Below are positions 43,489 to 51,531 of a DNA stretch of 64,000 nucleotides, one piece after another (the first letter of the stretch is position 1; every line of letters begins with the position of its first letter). Source of the stretch: Akkermansia muciniphila. GTDB taxonomy: Bacteria > Verrucomicrobiota > Verrucomicrobiia > Verrucomicrobiales > Akkermansiaceae. The stretch is taken from contig CANQLV010000002.1 in NCBI GenBank assembly GCA_947624785.1, forward strand, positions 247,959 to 311,958, written 5' to 3'. Below the pieces are notes generated by a model. That model saw nothing but the letters and a program-made list of their open reading frames with translations. It was not told the origin of the DNA and made no database searches. The translations under genes and the position numbers were made by a program.

Positions 43489-43960
43489 ACTTTATAATCA
43501 TCTGGAAGAGGGGCGCCTCAATCCGTCCGTTGCGGATGCCCTGGCCCGTGCGCTGGAAGCCTGTCTCCCCGCCGTGCTGGCATTGCCTGAAGGCCCTGTG
43601 CCCGTTCTCTCCGGATTGGATGAGGTGGAAATAAGCGTGGTGGACGATGAAGTGATACGGAACGTGCACGCCCGTTTTCTGAATGATCCCACGGTGACGG
43701 ACGTCATCACCTTCCCGCATGGGGACGGAATGGGGGAAATCATCGTCAGTTACGATACCGCCGTCCGGCAGGCGGCGGAATTCAACGAGCCGGTTTTCAG
43801 GGAGCTCTTCCGGTACATGGTGCACGGTCTTCTGCACCTGCACGGCTACGTAGACACGGAGCCGGAAGAACGGGAGCGCATGTTCTCCCGTCAGGAACCG
43901 CTGGTGCGGGAATTCGGGGCTGCCTTGGCAGGAGGCATCTCTTTCCCGGATAACTGCTGA
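43472..43960 (+). CDS. ybeY: rRNA maturation endoribonuclease YbeY
   Basis: A 162-residue metalloprotein for 16S 3'-end maturation and ribosome quality control. The motif reads HGLLHLHGYVDTEPEE against the usual HGxLHLxGYDH, so the third zinc His is replaced by Asp at that place, a change I believe also occurs in Bacteroidetes-type YbeY. FLNDPTVTDVITFP is the other family motif. The start lies inside the end of the preceding HD gene, so the two are coupled. Confidence 0.9.
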   Translation: MKPHLELYNHLEEGRLNPSVADALARALEACLPAVLALPEGPVPVLSGLDEVEISVVDDEVIRNVHARFLNDPTVTDVITFPHGDGMGEIIVSYDTAVRQAAEFNEPVFRELFRYMVHGLLHLHGYVDTEPEERERMFSRQEPLVREFGAALAGGISFPDNC

Positions 43961-44040
43961 TCCGGCGGCTGAAAGCGCGCTTTTAAAAGATACAGGCTTG
44001 CCAAGCCGAGATGAACTCTGTTAATCTTTTTCCGCGCCAT

Positions 44041-44117
<77 letters not shown>

Positions 44118-44235
44118 TTATAAACCCCGTAAACTGAAAGGTTTGCGGGGTTTCCTTTTCTTTTGTCTTTGTGTTGGTTGTCCGTATGGTTGTCCGTAAA
44201 AAGAGATTATTCTTGCGGTTTAAGGGCCGCAGGGC

Positions 44236-45312
44236 ATGCTTGGAAGTATGAAAAACACCCTTGTTGCGACGGATTATCCGAACTTGTATCGGTCAAAAGA
44301 GTCGGAAATTTTCTATGCCCGAATTGATACCGGAAGAAAAACGGTGAAAAAATCTCTTAAAACGCGCGTGTTGACGGAAGCCCTTTCCAGGCTGGCCGGG
44401 TTCCTGGCAGAGCAAGGGAGGGATGAATTACCCGTGGAATCCGTGTCTTGGTATTTGGCGGTTGATATGTACGTCCAGCGGCAGGAAATGCGCCCCCATT
44501 TGAAGCCGGCCGCTGTAGAATCCATCAAGTTCTTTTCCAGCCGCGCTAAAAAGCTTGTTGCTCGTGATATTGCAGCAGAGGCCATCACGGAACAAATGTG
44601 CCGGGCTTGGTGGAAAAAAGATGCGTTGTCTGTGTCTGCACGAACAGCAAACGGAACACTCGCTGTTGTGAAAAATGTTTTTTCCATGCTTCAGGAAGCA
44701 GGAAGTATCAAGAGCAATCCAGCATCCAAGCTTGAACGGATGACTTTGAGGAGTTCAAATCTTAACGTTCCGGAAAAAGAAGATTTCCGAAGAATCGTTG
44801 AGGAAGTGAAAAAAGCCCCTATATTAAGGAAGTGGCAAAAGAAGGGGCTATATTCCGAAGCGGCGGATATGATCGCTTTCCTGGCTTATTCAGGGTTACG
44901 TATTGAGGAAGCCCGGCGCTTGGCGTGGGGAGATATCGGGAAAGAGTCCATTTCCGTGCCTGATATCAAACATGCCACCTCACGCCGGACCCTGTACATT
45001 AACGCATCTCTGGCTGAGGTGATAGAAAGCCTCCGAAGAGAAAGACGGGGGAATAGTTCCGATGACCCGGTATTTTCTATAGAAAGCCCCCGGAAGGCTC
45101 TCACAAACGCGTGTATCAGGCTTGGACTGCCTCACGTCCGTATTCACGATTTACGGCATTTCTTCGCCACGTCCTGCATTGAGGCAGGCATTGATATTCC
45201 TACGGTGGCTAAATGGCTGGGGCATCGTGACGGCGGAGCATTGGCTATGAAGGTATATGGGCACCTCCGGGACGAACACAGTAAGGAAGCGGCCAGAAAA
45301 CTCACTTTTTAA
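44236..45312 (+). CDS. int: Phage-type tyrosine integrase
   Basis: A 358-residue recombinase (MLGSMKN start; the ATG at 44248 is also possible). The N-terminal part has an arm-binding-like strand region (YARIDTGRKTVKKSLKTR) and a SAM-like core-binding domain. Catalytic residues are Arg in YSGLRIEEARRL, HDLRHFFATS, WLGHRDGGALAMKVYGH with the Tyr nucleophile. It lies 118 bases after tRNA-Arg and points away from it. It should integrate and excise the prophage at that tRNA. Confidence 0.93.
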   Translation: MLGSMKNTLVATDYPNLYRSKESEIFYARIDTGRKTVKKSLKTRVLTEALSRLAGFLAEQGRDELPVESVSWYLAVDMYVQRQEMRPHLKPAAVESIKFFSSRAKKLVARDIAAEAITEQMCRAWWKKDALSVSARTANGTLAVVKNVFSMLQEAGSIKSNPASKLERMTLRSSNLNVPEKEDFRRIVEEVKKAPILRKWQKKGLYSEAADMIAFLAYSGLRIEEARRLAWGDIGKESISVPDIKHATSRRTLYINASLAEVIESLRRERRGNSSDDPVFSIESPRKALTNACIRLGLPHVRIHDLRHFFATSCIEAGIDIPTVAKWLGHRDGGALAMKVYGHLRDEHSKEAARKLTF

Positions 45313-45521
45313 GTTATTCACAACCTGCAACTTAAAAGAAAGGGGATTTTACAGACGAATATATATTCCCTCTCGCCGTCATGAGATAGCTCGAACTGGC
45401 ACCGTGTTTCTAAGCTGTTTATCGAATTCAACATTTTTAAACAGCACGGATTTTGTCGCGAAATTTACCCATGACGCCATATTTCCAAAATGATTGATAG
45501 AAAGAAAAGTTTCGAATAGAA

Positions 45522-46469
45522 TTAATCGTATATATAAGGAATAATCTCAATCGTGTTTCCAGGTTTCCATAAATGTTTTTCTAGCATTCCTTGTGAAGTG
45601 ATAACTTTGCTCTCTCTTGCGGGAATAACAGTTTGAGATGAATATGTATATTTTATTTGATAGCCATTTTTATCTTTGATTACAAGCTTGGCATCCATAT
45701 TTAAATTTTTCCCAGTAGTATTGAGTATTTCTGCTTTCCATGAGTAACATACATAGTTTGTGGATTCAGATATTTTTTTGATACCTTTACTTAGAACGCT
45801 TAAAGGAGCTTCTTTACGTGCAATTTTTTGTGCTTTGATTTGCCGCTTAGCTTGTGTTTTAGTCATATTAGCAAATTCCGCCTCTATAGATGCTTTGTCT
45901 TCAAACTTTTGAAGAAAACTTTGTAATTTTTCTGCACACTCTTTAGCAAGTTCAGGATCATTTTTTTCTTTTAATAATTCTGTGAGCATCAATACTAAAG
46001 AGGTTGATGTTTTTCTTGCTTCCTTAGAAATAAGGAAAATATCTGGATGTCTATCTAATAAGGAGCACGTTGTTGATATAGCAAAGCTGGATTTATTTTT
46101 TAATGGAGCAACTAAATTTTTTAAAGCTTCCATTGGCTCAACATTAGTTCCCCATCCCCATATTTGACATCTAGCAACCATAATTTGAGAACCTATATCC
46201 CCAGCCTTTTTCCCTCGCTCGAACCACCAGAAAGCGCGTTGCTCATTTTTTGGAACTTCTTTTCCCAGCAGGTACATTCTGCCGACCTCATAGGCTGCCT
46301 CCCCGTCGCCATCCAATGCTTTTTTAGTCAGGGAATTGATCAGAGATATTTCTTCGACTTGACTAACATCAAATGAGACTTCGTGTGACTCTCCAAAGGA
46401 TTTTCCCGCTCCTGAAAAAAGAAGAGTAAAACAAATATAATTAATTATTTTTTTGAAATAGATATTCAT
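45522..46469 (-). CDS. Exported Sel1-repeat protein with C-terminal beta domain
   Basis: A 315-residue protein with a signal peptide (FTLLFSGAGKSFG). Sel1-like repeats lie at about 45-115 (GDGEAAYEVGRMYLLGKEV, then AFWWFERGKKAGDIGSQIM). A Lys-rich helical region follows, then a C-terminal domain with alternating strands (VCYSWKAEILNTTGK, VIPARESKVITSQG) that looks like an Ig or FxLYD fold. Its start overlaps the stop of the upstream Sel1 gene (46466-46469). The DNA is AT-rich. Function unknown; the exported pair could be lysogenic cargo. Confidence 0.8.
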   Translation of the reverse strand: MNIYFKKIINYICFTLLFSGAGKSFGESHEVSFDVSQVEEISLINSLTKKALDGDGEAAYEVGRMYLLGKEVPKNEQRAFWWFERGKKAGDIGSQIMVARCQIWGWGTNVEPMEALKNLVAPLKNKSSFAISTTCSLLDRHPDIFLISKEARKTSTSLVLMLTELLKEKNDPELAKECAEKLQSFLQKFEDKASIEAEFANMTKTQAKRQIKAQKIARKEAPLSVLSKGIKKISESTNYVCYSWKAEILNTTGKNLNMDAKLVIKDKNGYQIKYTYSSQTVIPARESKVITSQGMLEKHLWKPGNTIEIIPYIYD

Positions 46470-47440
46470 TTACTATATTCGACATTAATGTTGATTTTTG
46501 TTTTAGAATCAAATTTTTCTTTTGGTATAAAACGAGCACCTTCTACTGTAATATTTCCCTTCGCAGGTATGGAAATATCAAATTCAATGGCTTCATCTAT
46601 TGTTTTTCCATTAATATCTAAAAGCTTGAAAGTCACAGATCCGTTCCATAAAGTATCAGCAGTGTTAGTAAGAAGGACTTTCCATTTATATTCAATATTT
46701 CCATCATCAAATTCTTCCAAAATTTCTGTGGAAGGATTTTCAATGTTGATTGCTTGATTCATTTTTCCATTTTTAGCTTTTTCCAATCCCCATTTATCCG
46801 TTTCTCCGTGCTTCGCTGCCTTTTCATAGAATAGAATTGCTTCGTCGTATTTCTTTTGTTCTGAATAAAAACCTGCGAGCATATGTTCTGCCAAACCGTA
46901 GTTTTGGTCCGCTGATTTTTTTAAAAGAGATAAGGCTTTCTCCTTTGATATGTTAAACTTGAGAGATGGGGAAAAAGGATCATTTCCGTCTTCATCCAAC
47001 CCAGAAGAATGTAAAGCTAACGAATATTGTGCCTTGGGATGTCCGTTTTTTGCTGCTTGCCAGTAGTATTTCTCGGCTTTTACCCCGTTTTTTTTGATGC
47101 CTATTCCTCTTTCGTAGGAATATCCGACTAAGTATGCAGATTCCGCGCTACCAAGGTTAGCCGCTTTTTTTCGATATGTAAGAGCTCTGGGGAGATTTTG
47201 TTCCACACATTCACCTGTTTCGTAAGTATCGGCGAGTTTTTCTAGGGAATAAAGGTCATTTTGTTGGGCAAGCTCCCATGTAGAAACTAGGTCAGCCTTA
47301 ATTATTTCGGAGGGGGCTTGAGGGATGTCCGTTGGCGTGGATGAATCTTTAAAGCATACTTTGACAACACCCCCTCCCACAAGTCCTCCAATAATCCCCG
47401 TCAACGCAACAAGTGAGATGATTTTACTATTGAGCAACAT
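46466..47440 (-). CDS. Membrane-anchored Sel1-repeat protein with C-terminal beta domain
   Basis: A 324-residue protein. A single N-terminal membrane helix (IISLVALTGIIGGLVGGGV) precedes at least four Sel1 repeats at about 55-225 (AESAYLVGYSYERGIGI, PKAQYSLALHSSG, YGLAEHMLAGFY). The last 85 residues form a beta domain (YKWKVLLTNTADTLWNGSVTFKLLD, ISIPAKGNITVEG) built like the end of the next gene's product. The pair probably arose by duplication. Sel1 proteins mediate protein contacts, including with hosts and in toxin immunity, but no toxin is adjacent. Confidence 0.8.
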   Translation of the reverse strand: MLLNSKIISLVALTGIIGGLVGGGVVKVCFKDSSTPTDIPQAPSEIIKADLVSTWELAQQNDLYSLEKLADTYETGECVEQNLPRALTYRKKAANLGSAESAYLVGYSYERGIGIKKNGVKAEKYYWQAAKNGHPKAQYSLALHSSGLDEDGNDPFSPSLKFNISKEKALSLLKKSADQNYGLAEHMLAGFYSEQKKYDEAILFYEKAAKHGETDKWGLEKAKNGKMNQAINIENPSTEILEEFDDGNIEYKWKVLLTNTADTLWNGSVTFKLLDINGKTIDEAIEFDISIPAKGNITVEGARFIPKEKFDSKTKININVEYSK

Positions 47441-47534
47441 AAAGGAATCATACTGAAAAAATACACGATAAAGTCAAGAGTGAAAAAATCAATATGAATA
47501 GATAATCATCTATATGGAGTCCCGCGGAGACAAC

Positions 47535-47565
47535 AAAAAAGCCCCTGACCCGGAGGTCAAGGGGC
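47535..47565 (-). terminator. Minus-strand terminator, orphan
   Basis: A 10-bp stem with one bulged base (47541-47550 with 47555-47565) is followed on the minus strand by six Ts. The only upstream minus-strand gene, hicA, already has its own terminator, so another short transcript may end here. Confidence 0.7.
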
Positions 47566-47693
47566 GAAGCATTCTAACAAAAGAGACCGAATGATAGCCT
47601 CTCTTCTCAGAATAAGCAACTCCTAAATCATCATTTCAGTATCATCATGTAAAAATATATACTGAAATTGTTATTAAGGAGACTATGCTCAAC

Positions 47694-47727
47694 AAAAAGG
47701 AGCTGCCCCGATAAAGGCAGCTCCTGA
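47694..47727 (-). terminator. Terminator after the HicA gene
   Basis: A perfect 10-bp stem (47698-47707 with 47716-47725) is followed on the minus strand by five Ts, 20 bases after the hicA stop. Confidence 0.85.
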
Positions 47728-47745
47728 ATATAATAGGGGGAGGTG

Positions 47746-47952
47746 TTAATCTTCCCAGGTTCCACCTGCAGCTTCAATAGCACGCCGTACCTGCGCTATA
47801 AGATAGTGGGGGGCATTGTCATTATCGTGGCCCGGGATAGTTACCGTCTGTCCATGAGGATGATCGTATACACGATGGGAACCCCGTCCTTGTCCTTGCT
47901 GCAGAATGAATCCAGCATCTCGTAACCGTCTGATTAAATCTCGTATTCGCAT
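47746..47952 (-). CDS. hicA: HicA-like mRNA interferase toxin, no HicB partner seen
   Basis: A 68-residue protein with the small double-stranded-RNA-binding fold of HicA: MRIRDLIRRLRDAGF, then GRGSHRVYDHP with the catalytic His, then TVTIPGHDN and a C-terminal helix. HicA cleaves mRNA and is normally neutralised by HicB, encoded next to it. No HicB-like frame lies on either side: a terminator follows at once, and 190 bases of non-coding DNA precede. I use the ATG at 47952 where homology starts; a start at 47991 is possible. Confidence 0.8.
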   Translation of the reverse strand: MRIRDLIRRLRDAGFILQQGQGRGSHRVYDHPHGQTVTIPGHDNDNAPHYLIAQVRRAIEAAGGTWED

Positions 47953-48142
47953 AAGTGATGTTGAAGATACGAGAAGAAAGGAGAGTTTCAATGAACGCTG
48001 TCCGAATGGAAAAATCAGCCTTTTTAACAGTCTGCATTGCTTAGGAGAGATTCACCGTACTCAATTGATTGGATCACAAGAAAATTATTTTTTGGATGTC
48101 AGAGGGGTAAAGGATACTGAAAAGAGTATCTAAAAGGGTCAC
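47953..48142. other. Intergenic region between tcmP-like and hicA genes
   Basis: About 190 bases with no coding frame of note. A cognate HicB is not encoded here. The hicA promoter must lie in it. Confidence 0.5.
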
Positions 48143-49240
48143 TTATGAAAAATATGTGATTTCTCTATCTTGATTTGGCTGAGGTCTTCTAAAAGAGCAT
48201 TGCAGAATTTTATTGTCCTTTAGCTTTTTCAATACGGGTTCACAATGTTCTGGGAGCATCCATAAATCACAACATTTATCATAGAGTGCGGATTCTGAAA
48301 TAGGATGATTCTCTAAAATAAAGAGTTTAAATTGTTCCTGAAGATTTTCTATATGAGTTTTTTTAAAAGCAAACAAAAGTTGACTGTCTTTATTTGGCTG
48401 ATCTTCATGTAGGAAGAAATTTGCCAACCCTTCTACAGGATCTTCTTTCCAACACAGGCGTAAAAATTGATCTATTCCTCTTCTGCTTCCAGAAAAATAG
48501 ATTAAGCCGTAAATATTTGTTTTTTTCTTAAAAGCAAATGATCCGAAAAATAGTTTTTTCTCTAAAGGGGCTTCTCTAAATGCTTTTAATATTTGAGTAT
48601 GAACATGTCTATAATCTTTGGGATTTTTGAATTTGTATCCCATATCAGAAAATCGATTTTGAAGTTCTTTAAAACGGTGCAAAGACGAGGAAGCCATAAA
48701 AACCATACAATCTGTATAGTAGCATTTAGACAAGCTAATAAGCTTCTCCATATCGAAATGAGCCATTCCAAATTGATCAATAAAAAGAATATTTGCAGTA
48801 TTTGTTTTCCTTATTTCTTCTATATGATCATTGAAGGAAGTCTCAAAATCTGATGTTTTAAACTCAATTTTTATATGTGGATGGGAAGATAGACTGTCTC
48901 CAAAAATGTCTTTGATATTTTTCTGGAGGGAGTTAATACTTTTTTCTTTACGGTCAAAAAAATGAAAATATATTGGTTTTCCCCATAGATGTTTGGTTTG
49001 AGGTGCCGTTGCCATTTCCAATATTGTTTTAATGGCAAGAAGAGGGCTACCATAACGTCCTAATGCATCCATTCCTGGTCCTGCAAAAAAGTCATAAATA
49101 TTTATGGACTTAACAGGAGAAGTAGGAGGCAAATTTAGGAATACTGCGACAGCACTCTTTAGGTAACTGGCGTATATATTGAGTTTTTGAAGAGTACCTG
49201 CATCAAAAGCACGATTGTGAAATCCTGTATTACTTGACAT
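48143..49240 (-). CDS. tcmP: Three-Cys-motif partner protein (TcmP)
   Basis: A protein of about 365 residues. It begins GFHNRAFDAGTLQKL, then has the TcmP-type motif INIYDFFAGPGMDA and YGSPLLAI, which resembles a SAM-methyltransferase loop I, and later ANILFIDQFG. The C-terminal 80 residues look like a winged-helix tail. The family is defined by co-occurrence with three-Cys-motif proteins, and such a gene lies directly upstream. The TTG at 49246 has a better-spaced AAGGAG; I give the ATG at 49240. Reaction unknown. Confidence 0.8.
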   Translation of the reverse strand: MSSNTGFHNRAFDAGTLQKLNIYASYLKSAVAVFLNLPPTSPVKSINIYDFFAGPGMDALGRYGSPLLAIKTILEMATAPQTKHLWGKPIYFHFFDRKEKSINSLQKNIKDIFGDSLSSHPHIKIEFKTSDFETSFNDHIEEIRKTNTANILFIDQFGMAHFDMEKLISLSKCYYTDCMVFMASSSLHRFKELQNRFSDMGYKFKNPKDYRHVHTQILKAFREAPLEKKLFFGSFAFKKKTNIYGLIYFSGSRRGIDQFLRLCWKEDPVEGLANFFLHEDQPNKDSQLLFAFKKTHIENLQEQFKLFILENHPISESALYDKCCDLWMLPEHCEPVLKKLKDNKILQCSFRRPQPNQDREITYFS

Positions 49241-49249
49241 TAACAAGCA

Positions 49250-50002
49250 TTATACTCCTTTATATACAGGAATGCAACGGAATTCCGGTATGCTTCTATA
49301 GTGGGTTCCATCCAGTTCAGATCCTGTAACTTTTTTATTCCGCCCTCCCCATTGTTTGAAGAAGAAAGGAATGGAGCGTTTTTCCGCCTGGTCTCTGATG
49401 CTGCGTACCCATTCCGGTTTGATTGGGCGGGCGTTGGGTCCGCTTTCGCCTCCAACAATGATCCAGTCAATGAAAGATAGGTTCATGGGACCCAAGTCCT
49501 CCAGCAGGGGTTCGCAACTGAGGAAGCGAAGTGCGGCCGGCGTTTGACGGAGTGTATCAATTCTGGGGAGACCTTGCTTTTTGTTCTCAACACTTACTCC
49601 CCACCAGATATGAGGATGCAATTCCATGTTGGGAAAATTCTTCTGAAGAAAGTCTCTCATTCTTTCAGGCCTTTTTGTCAAGACCTGATAAATATGTTGT
49701 CTGGCTCGCAACATCACCTGAATGACTTGCTTGATAAATTCGTCTGGAACCTTTTCATGGAAAAGGTCACTCATGGAGTTAACGAATATCATTCTAGGCC
49801 TTTTCCATTTGATGGGAATGTCAAGGTTGTCACGGACTAGTACAACGTCAAATCCTTTTTCAAACGGATGGCCTTTGATGCCTCTCCATCTTTCAGCAAA
49901 GGCATAGGCATAGCAATTTTTACAACCATCGCTGATTTTCGTGCATCCACGAACGGGGTTCCACGTTGCGTCAGTCCACTCTATTTTACTATTATCGCTC
50001 AT
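49250..50002 (-). CDS. Three-Cys-motif (phage Gp37/Gp68, DUF5131) protein
   Basis: A 250-residue protein that opens SKIEWTDATWNPVRGCTKISDGCKNCYA split over its first 30 residues. The C-x7-C-x2-C spacing resembles radical-SAM Cys clusters without matching CxxxCxxC exactly. Further family motifs are VNSMSDLFHE, VLTKRPERM, WWGVSVEN, SCEPLLE, VGGESGP and FFFKQWGG. It probably holds an iron-sulfur cluster. It is followed by TcmP with a gap of a few bases, so the two form one operon. The substrate is unknown. Confidence 0.85.
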   Translation of the reverse strand: MSDNSKIEWTDATWNPVRGCTKISDGCKNCYAYAFAERWRGIKGHPFEKGFDVVLVRDNLDIPIKWKRPRMIFVNSMSDLFHEKVPDEFIKQVIQVMLRARQHIYQVLTKRPERMRDFLQKNFPNMELHPHIWWGVSVENKKQGLPRIDTLRQTPAALRFLSCEPLLEDLGPMNLSFIDWIIVGGESGPNARPIKPEWVRSIRDQAEKRSIPFFFKQWGGRNKKVTGSELDGTHYRSIPEFRCIPVYKGV

Positions 50003-50017
50003 AAAATTCTTTTTGGA

Positions 50018-50920
50018 TTAAGCTTTCTCCCACCTATCCAGCGTTTCCACATAGATGCCGGAGATTTTGCCGCCGTCCATGGGTTCTATGTCTCCGAAGT
50101 CGGGGTTGATGGGATGGAGGGTGTATTCCATTTTACCGGTTTCCGGGTTTTTCCTGCGGACCAGTTTTTTGAGCGTCACGCCGCGTTCATCATGGTATTG
50201 AACAATGGTTCCGGGTTTGGGGATGGGGGGGATAGTGTATTTTTTCATGATGACCACGGAGCCGTCCGGGATGGAGGGTTCCATAGAGTGACCGTTGACG
50301 CGCAGCAGGTATTCCCCTTTTTCCAGTTCACGGTATAGTCGGATGTCCTGCGGAATGGTGTCTCCATCCGCCAGGTTGCCGGCGGCAATGTTGCCGATGA
50401 TTCGTCCCTGAGCCTCCAAGGGAGGGGCTGTGAATGTTTCTACCGGGGTAAACTTCTTGCGGGCTGCCTCTTTTTCTTTGGCGGCATTTGTAGTAGATGA
50501 CTGTACCAAGGGGGCAAGATTCATGTTAACAGAAGGCAGTGGAGCCCCTGTTATGAGAGATTGAATGACGGCATGCCCCTCCTGTGTGGTAGCGCACCAT
50601 TCCATCATTAGGGAACAGTAGGCGGAAAGAGTGATATTCAGGCGGCGGCACTCCGCCAATACAGCTTCTTGGGATTCTTCATTCAAAGTGATGAAGAGCT
50701 TTCCCATATTATCTTTGCCCTCTATTTCGTAAGGGGGGGCTTGAGTTTCTGCCATGAGCCTCTGAATAAGCAGGAGCTTGGCTTTAGGAATTTTCCCTGT
50801 GGTCGCGAACCAGTTATCTACGCTCTGTTTTGAATTCAGACCACACTGCTTTGCGAGCCATTCACGATCTTTTCTGATGGTCTTGAGCCATTTTTTTATG
50901 TCGTTCTTGGTCGGCGTCAT
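50018..50920 (-). CDS. CI/LexA-type phage repressor with S24 peptidase domain
   Basis: A 300-residue repressor. An N-terminal helix-turn-helix (WLAKQCGLNSKQSVDNWFATTG) is followed by a linker and a C-terminal S24 domain. It has the Ala-Gly cleavage site in NIAAGNLADG, the catalytic Ser in NGHSMEPSIPDGS and the Lys in GVTLKKLVRR. DNA damage through RecA should trigger self-cleavage and induction. Its promoter places the transcript start at the ATG, as for lambda cI from PRM. It is divergent from the early operon. Confidence 0.92.
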   Translation of the reverse strand: MTPTKNDIKKWLKTIRKDREWLAKQCGLNSKQSVDNWFATTGKIPKAKLLLIQRLMAETQAPPYEIEGKDNMGKLFITLNEESQEAVLAECRRLNITLSAYCSLMMEWCATTQEGHAVIQSLITGAPLPSVNMNLAPLVQSSTTNAAKEKEAARKKFTPVETFTAPPLEAQGRIIGNIAAGNLADGDTIPQDIRLYRELEKGEYLLRVNGHSMEPSIPDGSVVIMKKYTIPPIPKPGTIVQYHDERGVTLKKLVRRKNPETGKMEYTLHPINPDFGDIEPMDGGKISGIYVETLDRWEKA

Positions 50921-50926
50921 GCATTG

Positions 50927-51033
50927 ATATTATGTAATTTTGTGAGATTGTCAAGCTTGTTGTACGCATGATTTCTATCAAAATCAGTAGAATTTTGTTG
51001 CAAAATCTAATAGAATTGCATAAAACAATCTCA
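50927..51033. promoter_or_regulatory. Divergent phage promoters and operator region
   Basis: Leftward: TTGACA (complement of 50949-50954), 16 bases, TAATAT (complement of 50927-50932), 6-7 bases before the repressor ATG. Rightward: TTGCAA (50998-51003), 17 bases, TAAAAC (51021-51026). Candidate operators are the palindrome ATTTTG-TTG-CAAAAT (50992-51006) over the rightward -35, and the inverted pair TGAGATTGT (50943-50951) / ACAATCTCA (51025-51033), one arm in each promoter. TAGAATT is also repeated (50988-50994 and 51011-51017). Confidence 0.65.
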
Positions 51034-51049
51034 TCAACCGGACGGACAC

Positions 51050-51262
51050 ATGAAACCATCAACTATTGAAATCAACATGGAAGACCTGACGGAAGCAGGA
51101 AAGCTTCTGTTGCTGGGAATCTCCGCCAAACTGAAATGTTCGCCACAGGAGGCCATGTCTTCTGCAATCAATTCCAGCGGACACCTGCTTTTTAATAGTA
51201 GCCGTCTAACCACGGCTAGTAACCTTCCCAGCCCGAAGAACCCCAAGAAGCCGGCAGCCTAA
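51050..51262 (+). CDS. Small early phage protein, unknown function
   Basis: A 70-residue protein, the first gene of the rightward operon, in the place where cro-like genes lie. A helical part (MEDLTEAGKLLLLGISAKL, then SPQEAMSSAI) is followed by a Ser/Pro/Lys-rich tail. No clear helix-turn-helix is visible, so a Cro role is only positional. Confidence 0.6.
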   Translation: MKPSTIEINMEDLTEAGKLLLLGISAKLKCSPQEAMSSAINSSGHLLFNSSRLTTASNLPSPKNPKKPAA

Positions 51263-51315
51263 TGGAAGAAGCCCTGATTGACGAATTGAAGCTGCTCGGC
51301 TGGCACGAGCTTTAA
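51262..51315 (+). CDS. Possible 17-residue coupled ORF
   Basis: An ATG overlaps the preceding stop (TAATG) and reads 17 codons, acidic and Leu-rich, ending HEL. The coupling matches the style of this operon, but the length gives little proof. Confidence 0.25.
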   Translation: MEEALIDELKLLGWHEL

Positions 51316-51333
51316 CCCGCCCCCTGAACAACA

Positions 51334-51525
51334 ATGAAAAAAATGACGAACGAACAATATTGGATGCGCCGTGACCGTGCCGAGAAAATGGGATCCCTTT
51401 ACGGCTGCCCGATAGACTTTTCGGAAGACGAACTCAAGCCCCGGCCCGGTATCGTACAGAACCTTGTCTTTTCCGCTCTGCTGGTTGGAATTTTCACGAT
51501 CATTTATTTCATCGTTAAATCTTAG
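51334..51525 (+). CDS. Small membrane protein in early operon
   Basis: A 63-residue protein with a charged N-terminal half (YWMRRDRAEKMG) and one C-terminal membrane helix (LVFSALLVGIFTIIYFIV). Function unknown. It could act at the membrane in superinfection exclusion, but nothing shows this directly. Confidence 0.6.
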   Translation: MKKMTNEQYWMRRDRAEKMGSLYGCPIDFSEDELKPRPGIVQNLVFSALLVGIFTIIYFIVKS

Positions 51526-51531
51526 TGAATT

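Larger units (their letters stand above)
47441..47745. other. Gene-free stretch with two terminators and an inverted repeat
   Basis: No convincing protein gene. Besides the two minus-strand terminators listed separately it contains a 10-bp inverted repeat, ATTTCAGTAT (47633-47642) and ATACTGAAAT (47659-47668). A small minus-strand RNA between about 47,670 and 47,535 is conceivable. Confidence 0.45.

Noticed and set aside
47686..47715. A 9-codon frame with AAGGAG before its ATG
   Set aside because: It lies over the hicA terminator and is too short to support.
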